The position numbers were made by a program, and so were the translations under genes. From the NCBI RefSeq assembly GCF_000701705.1, contig NZ_JNJP01000110.1, forward strand, positions 1 to 9,101: 9,101 bases of DNA, read 5' to 3'. The first letter of the stretch is position 1; every line of letters starts with the position of its first letter. This document shows positions 6,160-9,101 of the stretch, in pieces. The stretch is from Bilophila wadsworthia ATCC 49260. GTDB lineage: Bacteria > Desulfobacterota > Desulfovibrionia > Desulfovibrionales > Desulfovibrionaceae. The notes under the pieces were generated by a model. It saw nothing but the letters and a program-made list of their open reading frames with translations, was not told the DNA's origin and ran no database searches.

Positions 6160-7649
6160 GACGTTATCTCTTTCTGGAACGTAAACAGGTAGATGGTGTT
6201 CTGTTGCTTCAAATGGTGGCTCGTCCCGGCAATGGGTTGCTCGTGGGCGATGTTGAGGCTGCACAGGCCGGTCCTCCGGTCGGGAGACCATGCGGACAGG
6301 GCATGGAAACTTTCGAGCGTCACCGCGCTCGCCGCCATGATGCCTCCCGGAGGCATTCTTTCCATGCACGCCGCCAGCAGCTCCGGCAAGTCCCGCCCGC
6401 CTCCGCCGATGAAGACGCGATCAGGGGGAGGGAGGAAAGGGGCGGAGCCGCCGGGGGAAGGGGAGAGGAACCCCTTTTGAAGAAGGCTTCTCATCTCCCC
6501 TTCCACTCTCTTTCCCAAGGCTTCTGACTGGTGGGGAGGCTGCGCGGCGGGAGTTCCGCCGTATGGAGAGGAAAGGAGGTTGTCTATAGATGAGGCATGG
6601 ATGAGTTCAAGGGCGTCGCCGATGTGGAGCGTATAATTGGGGACGCCCAGACGGGCGCGGTTACGCTCGATGATCGCGCCGCGTTCGGGTTTGCGCTCGA
6701 TGCCGACGACGTTGAGGTTGGGCCGCAGTCCGGCGGCTTCGAGCCCCACGGAACCGCTTCCGGCCCCGATGTCCCACAGCGTGCCCCATGCCGGAAGCCG
6801 CAGCCGCGACAGGATCACCGCCCGCACATCGGAGGCGGTAATCAGGTTGTTCTCGCGTTCGTAGTCCTCTTCCGGGAACCCAAGGGTGAGTATCGGCGCG
6901 GGGATGCTGTGGGATATGGGGGAACCTTCGTGAATGCCGGAATCGGGACGCGCATCGTGAGCAATCCGGGCGACGGTATGAGGGACACAGTGCCAAGGGG
7001 TCGGGAGCAGAAGCAGGATGGACGTGGGGCCGCATTCCGTGCGGGCCAGATCCGCCAGCGGGCCTGAAAAGAGGCGTTCTTCGGGCGAGCCGAGCCGTTC
7101 GGCGATGACGGCGGCGCGCCCGGCGGACGCGGGATGGAGTTTGAGCACGGCTTGCGAGATAGCATGGGCGGGGTAGCGGCTTCCGGCATAGGCGACGGAA
7201 AGCGGGGCTTCGGCAATGGCACGGGCGGGCAAGGCTTCGCCGGAGTGCGCACTGAACAGGCGGGCGTCCTGCCAAGGCAGGCCGAGCCGGTGAAACAGCG
7301 CCTGAAAAGCGGTAATGCCGGGATGATACACAATAGTGTCATGGGGGTGGGCCATGCCGGAAAGCGTACCGCCGAACCCGTGGTACAGCGCATCTCCCGA
7401 GGCCAATACCACGACATGCCGCCCGACCCGGCACAGGGTGAGGGCGTCCGCCGCATCCTCACGGGCTTTCGCGCCGATGATCCGGGTCAAGCGGGCCTCT
7501 ACAGGGCACGCGGCCAGCAGCGCCCGAGAACCATACACCACGTCCGCCCGTCCGATCAGCCCCAGCGTTTCGGCGTCCTTCGGAAAGCCGATGCCGCAAG
7601 ACACGACGTCAATACGCCCAGCTTCCGTATCCATTCCGTTGCCGTCCAT
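6156..7649 (-). CDS. cbiET: CbiE-CbiT fusion: cobalt-precorrin-7 C5-methyltransferase and cobalt-precorrin-6B C15-methyltransferase (decarboxylating)
   Basis: The two halves add methyl groups at C5 (CbiE) and C15 (CbiT, with decarboxylation of the C12 acetate), completing ring methylation before CbiC. Residues 12-215 are CbiE, with IDVVSCGIG (13-21), DVVYGSRALL (36-45), VVVLASGDALYHGFGG (79-94) and a hydrophobic end ILLLLP (211-216). Residues 255-490 are CbiT, a Rossmann methyltransferase with GFPEEDYERENNLIT (257-271), SAM motif WDIGAGSGSVGLEAA (292-306), IERKPER (317-323), GDALELI (344-350), PDRVFIGGGG (409-418) and ASAVTLE (440-446). Residues 351-408 interrupt CbiT between two motifs that normally lie close together; this stretch is repeat-encoded. 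The ATG at 7649 has AAGGA nine bases upstream. A TTG at 7658 that overlaps the cbiD stop is possible, but its AAGGA is too close. Confidence 0.94.
   Translation of the reverse strand: MDGNGMDTEAGRIDVVSCGIGFPKDAETLGLIGRADVVYGSRALLAACPVEARLTRIIGAKAREDAADALTLCRVGRHVVVLASGDALYHGFGGTLSGMAHPHDTIVYHPGITAFQALFHRLGLPWQDARLFSAHSGEALPARAIAEAPLSVAYAGSRYPAHAISQAVLKLHPASAGRAAVIAERLGSPEERLFSGPLADLARTECGPTSILLLLPTPWHCVPHTVARIAHDARPDSGIHEGSPISHSIPAPILTLGFPEEDYERENNLITASDVRAVILSRLRLPAWGTLWDIGAGSGSVGLEAAGLRPNLNVVGIERKPERGAIIERNRARLGVPNYTLHIGDALELIHASSIDNLLSSPYGGTPAAQPPHQSEALGKRVEGEMRSLLQKGFLSPSPGGSAPFLPPPDRVFIGGGGRDLPELLAACMERMPPGGIMAASAVTLESFHALSAWSPDRRTGLCSLNIAHEQPIAGTSHHLKQQNTIYLFTFQKEITS
6426..6599 (-). repeat. 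Palindromic repeat copy D, inserted in frame in the CbiT domain
   Basis: This segment encodes residues 351-408 of CbiET. Its hairpin has perfect 11-base outer arms, 6456-6466 (GGAAGGGGAGA) and 6494-6504 (TCTCCCCTTCC). Inside is the family core, CTTCTTCA followed by AAGGGGTTCC on the minus strand. Next to it, 6508-6524 (minus GAAGCCTTGGGAAAGAG) matches the AAAAGTCTTGGGAGAGAG box of copy C with the same spacing relation to the hairpin. The length is a multiple of three, has no stop in frame, and reads ALGKRVEGEMRSLLQKGF then LSPSP. Positions 6540-6599 look less repeat-like and may be flanking sequence added with it or a true loop. Confidence 0.65.
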
Positions 7650-7654
7650 AGCCT

Positions 7655-8947
7655 TCAATCCTTTTTGCCGTCCAGAAAATACGTCAGGCCGATCGTTCCG
7701 TTGTATTCAGAGAGTTCCGCGTGCTCCCCGCTCCTTGCCGTTGGAGCTTCTGGGGAAGAAGCGGAGGCATGGGAGGGGTCGCTTTGTCCCGAAAAAATTT
7801 TTCCGTTTTTCTCCGGTTCCTTTTGCTCACCCCGTTTTTCCTCAAATAAAAATTGCCCCTCAAAATCGAAGACGAGCAGCCGCAGCGCGATGTTTTCCCC
7901 GCAACGGCGGGCAAACTGCCCGAGGGCGGTGCGGGCGAGGCGTCGTAGGATGCCGGGCCGATCCGCTTCGGGGATGGACAGAAGCGCTTCCCGCACGGAA
8001 ACGCTGTGCGCCAGTGCATCGTGCAGGGCTTCTTCCCCGGGCAGGTGCTTCCGTACCTCGGCACGCAACAGATCCATATCCTGACTGACTTTGTGGGCAT
8101 GGGTGTTTTCAAATCCAGCCGCGTACTTGCACAATTTCCCCGCCATGCAGGCCACGACGATTTCGCGCATCCCGTATTCACAGGCCGCGGCGAGGCTCTC
8201 CGCGATAAAGTCCCCGATGCAGGTGAACGCCGTTTCGGGCAGAGAGGGAAGCCGCCGTTCCGCGCCGGACTTCGTGCGTCCGCCGGTGCAGAACACCATT
8301 GTCGTCCCGTGGGCGATATGGTGCGATTTCACGCAAATCCGCACGGTTTCAATATAGGCTTCGTGGCTGTAGGGCCGCACAAGCCCGGTCGTCCCAAGGA
8401 TCGAGATCCCGCCGACAACGCCGAGGAGCGGGTTGAGGGTGTGTTTTGCCAGCTCCTCCCCGTTCTCCACGCCGATTTCCAGCAGCCAGCATCCGGCGTC
8501 GAGCCCTGCGTGGTGCAGGTTCTCCGCGATCATCCGGCGCGGGCCGGTGTTGATGGCCCACTTGCCCTGTTCGCAGTCCAGTCCGGGGCGGGTACACAGC
8601 CCTACGCCCGCCGCGCCGCGCAGGATGACCGTACCGCCTCCCACGCTTAACGTATAATCTTCTTTCCGTACGTCTGAAGCCGAGCATCTTCGCATGTTCC
8701 CAAACAGGATCGCGCCGTGCGTGCAGTCCGGGTCGTCGCCGCCGTCCTTGCGGATGGCAGCCATGTGGCCTTCGTCCGGCTCAAGCAGCGGAAGGATGCG
8801 CTCCCTGCCATCGAGGAATAGCATCGGGATTGCGGGCAGGGGCGTTTCCGGCCGCGTCAGCCGCAGCCACGCCGCCGTCGCCACCGCCGCCGCACACGCG
8901 CCCGTGGAATAGCCCCAGCGCAAGGTTTTCTGTTCGGTTTGTTTCAT
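7655..8947 (-). CDS. cbiD: Cobalt-precorrin-5B C1-methyltransferase CbiD, with extra C-terminal tail
   Basis: CbiD methylates C1 of cobalt-precorrin-5B using SAM, giving cobalt-precorrin-6A. It is the anaerobic-pathway enzyme for this step. Family hallmarks are GYSTGACAAAV (12-22), KDGGDDPDCTHGA (67-79), TGPRRMI (134-140), the long NPLLGVVGGISILGTTGLV segment (172-190) with RPYSHEAY, and VACMAGKLCKYAAG (265-278). The family body ends around residue 368 (LLVFDFEGQFLF). Residues 369-430 are a charged, Ser/Pro-rich linker followed by GTIGLTYFLDG, and I do not recognise them. The total of 430 residues exceeds the usual 360-380. The start is the ATG at 8947, placed nine codons before the conserved WGYSTG. 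No convincing Shine-Dalgarno precedes it, and the upstream sequence is the palindrome at the window end. The stop overlaps the region just before the cbiET start. Confidence 0.95.
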   Translation of the reverse strand: MKQTEQKTLRWGYSTGACAAAVATAAWLRLTRPETPLPAIPMLFLDGRERILPLLEPDEGHMAAIRKDGGDDPDCTHGAILFGNMRRCSASDVRKEDYTLSVGGGTVILRGAAGVGLCTRPGLDCEQGKWAINTGPRRMIAENLHHAGLDAGCWLLEIGVENGEELAKHTLNPLLGVVGGISILGTTGLVRPYSHEAYIETVRICVKSHHIAHGTTMVFCTGGRTKSGAERRLPSLPETAFTCIGDFIAESLAAACEYGMREIVVACMAGKLCKYAAGFENTHAHKVSQDMDLLRAEVRKHLPGEEALHDALAHSVSVREALLSIPEADRPGILRRLARTALGQFARRCGENIALRLLVFDFEGQFLFEEKRGEQKEPEKNGKIFSGQSDPSHASASSPEAPTARSGEHAELSEYNGTIGLTYFLDGKKD

Positions 8948-8979
8948 AGCGCGTTGGATCGGGTTGGGTTATGCGAACT

Positions 8980-9031
8980 GGGGGAGGGGAGGAAAAACCT
9001 TTCTGGAGAAAGGTTTTTCCTCCCCTCCCCC
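8980..9031 (-). repeat. Palindromic repeat copy E, upstream of cbiD, at the centre of the inverted repeat
   Basis: The central 52 bases run GGGGGAGGGGAGGAAAAACC, then the CCTTTC-TGGA-GAAAGG stem-loop, then the complement. They share the polypurine arms and CTTC/GAAG-type core of copies B, C and D. Read on the minus strand in one frame the peptide is GKTFLQKGFSSPPP, closest to the CbiA linker and CbiT insert peptides. Part of the perfect symmetry may be artificial, so the true hairpin may be only the inner 14-base stem (8991-9004 with 9007-9020). Confidence 0.5.
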
Positions 9032-9063
9032 AGTTCGCATAACCCAACCCGATCCAACGCGCT

Positions 9064-9101
9064 ATGAAACAAACCGAACAGAAAACCTTGCGCTGGGGCT
9101 A
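9064..9101 (+). other. Mirrored copy of the cbiD 5' end (partial, likely artefactual)
   Basis: An ATG at 9064 opens a plus-strand frame reading MKQTEQKTLRWG, identical at the DNA level to the first codons of cbiD at 8947. It follows directly from the inverted repeat. If the inversion is real, this would be a divergent second cbiD or a fragment of one. If the inversion is a fold-back artefact, no gene exists here. It should not be counted as an independent gene without checking the reads. Confidence 0.35.

Larger units (their letters stand above)
8910..9101. repeat. Perfect inverted repeat (95-bp arms, 2-base centre) at the right window edge
   Basis: Positions 8910-9004 and 9007-9101 are exact reverse complements, centred on GG at 9005-9006. 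The symmetry continues to the last base, so its true extent is unknown. The left arm contains the first 12 codons of cbiD plus its 5' leader, and the right arm repeats them on the plus strand. Mirror identity over coding sequence is not expected from selection on an RNA hairpin. It points to a fold-back artefact or a very recent inverted duplication. As a result, the real upstream region and promoter of cbiD are probably not represented. Confidence 0.95.

Noticed and set aside
6160..6369. Extension of cbiFGH upstream to 6369
   Set aside because: The extra 70 residues overlap the cbiET 3' end in another frame, are rich in His, Arg and Pro, and lack CbiF homology. The ATG at 6159 has the ATGA overlap and directly precedes the conserved VEFVGAGPG.
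7650..7658. TTG start for cbiET overlapping the cbiD stop
   Set aside because: The AAAAGGA immediately precedes the TTG, which is too close for a ribosome-binding site, whereas the same sequence is well spaced for the ATG at 7649.
1..9101. CRISPR array, tRNA or rRNA genes, transposase or integrase
   Set aside because: No regularly spaced direct repeats, RNA-gene signatures or mobile-element proteins were seen; almost all sequence is accounted for by the five biosynthetic genes and the palindromic repeats.

Overview
The window is a high-GC stretch of one minus-strand operon for the anaerobic (early cobalt insertion) branch of cobalamin biosynthesis. Every well-supported gene lies on the minus strand, so transcription runs from the right edge to the left edge. 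The enzyme set (CbiD, CbiE/CbiT, CbiF, CbiG, CbiH, CbiA) is the oxygen-independent type, so the host is an anaerobic or facultative bacterium. High GC, heavy domain fusion and GC-rich palindromic repeats suggest a sulfate-reducer-like deltaproteobacterium (Desulfovibrionaceae or a relative). That placement is an inference, because the window holds no taxonomic marker.

Layout in transcription order: (1) cbiD, 8947-7655, with an extra C-terminal tail. (2) A cbiE-cbiT fusion, 7649-6156, overlapping the end of cbiD; its CbiT half carries an insertion of about 58 residues. (3) A cbiF-cbiG-cbiH triple fusion, 6159-3556, joined to cbiET by an ATGA stop/start overlap. (4) An intergenic gap, 3555-3418, filled by a palindromic repeat. 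(5) cbiA fused to a P-loop kinase domain of the chloramphenicol-phosphotransferase-like family, 3417-1453. (6) A 124-bp gap with one hairpin. (7) A CobD-type L-threonine-O-3-phosphate decarboxylase, 1328-33, with a repeat-derived C-terminal tail. (8) The first 12 codons of an unidentified gene at the left edge, joined by another ATGA overlap.

The genes cover consecutive corrin-ring steps: CbiH (C17 methylation and ring contraction), CbiF (C11), CbiG (loss of the C20 fragment), CbiD (C1), CbiT/CbiE (C15 methylation with C12 decarboxylation, and C5) and CbiA (a,c-diamide). CobD makes the aminopropanol phosphate of the nucleotide loop. CbiL, CbiK, CbiJ, CbiC, CbiP and CbiB are not in the window and must be encoded elsewhere. 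The kinase domain fused to CbiA may supply L-threonine phosphate to CobD; that is a hypothesis from context only.

Two things stand out beyond the pathway. First, related GC-rich palindromic repeats occur at five places: inside the CbiT domain, in the linker of the CbiA-kinase fusion, at the CobD C-terminus, in the gap between cbiFGH and cbiA, and upstream of cbiD. Several are translated, and their peptides align in a shared frame, recalling the Rickettsia palindromic elements. Second, the right edge (8910-9101) is a perfect 95-bp-arm inverted repeat that mirrors the 5' end of cbiD. It looks like a fold-back artefact at a contig end, though a real inverted duplication cannot be excluded.
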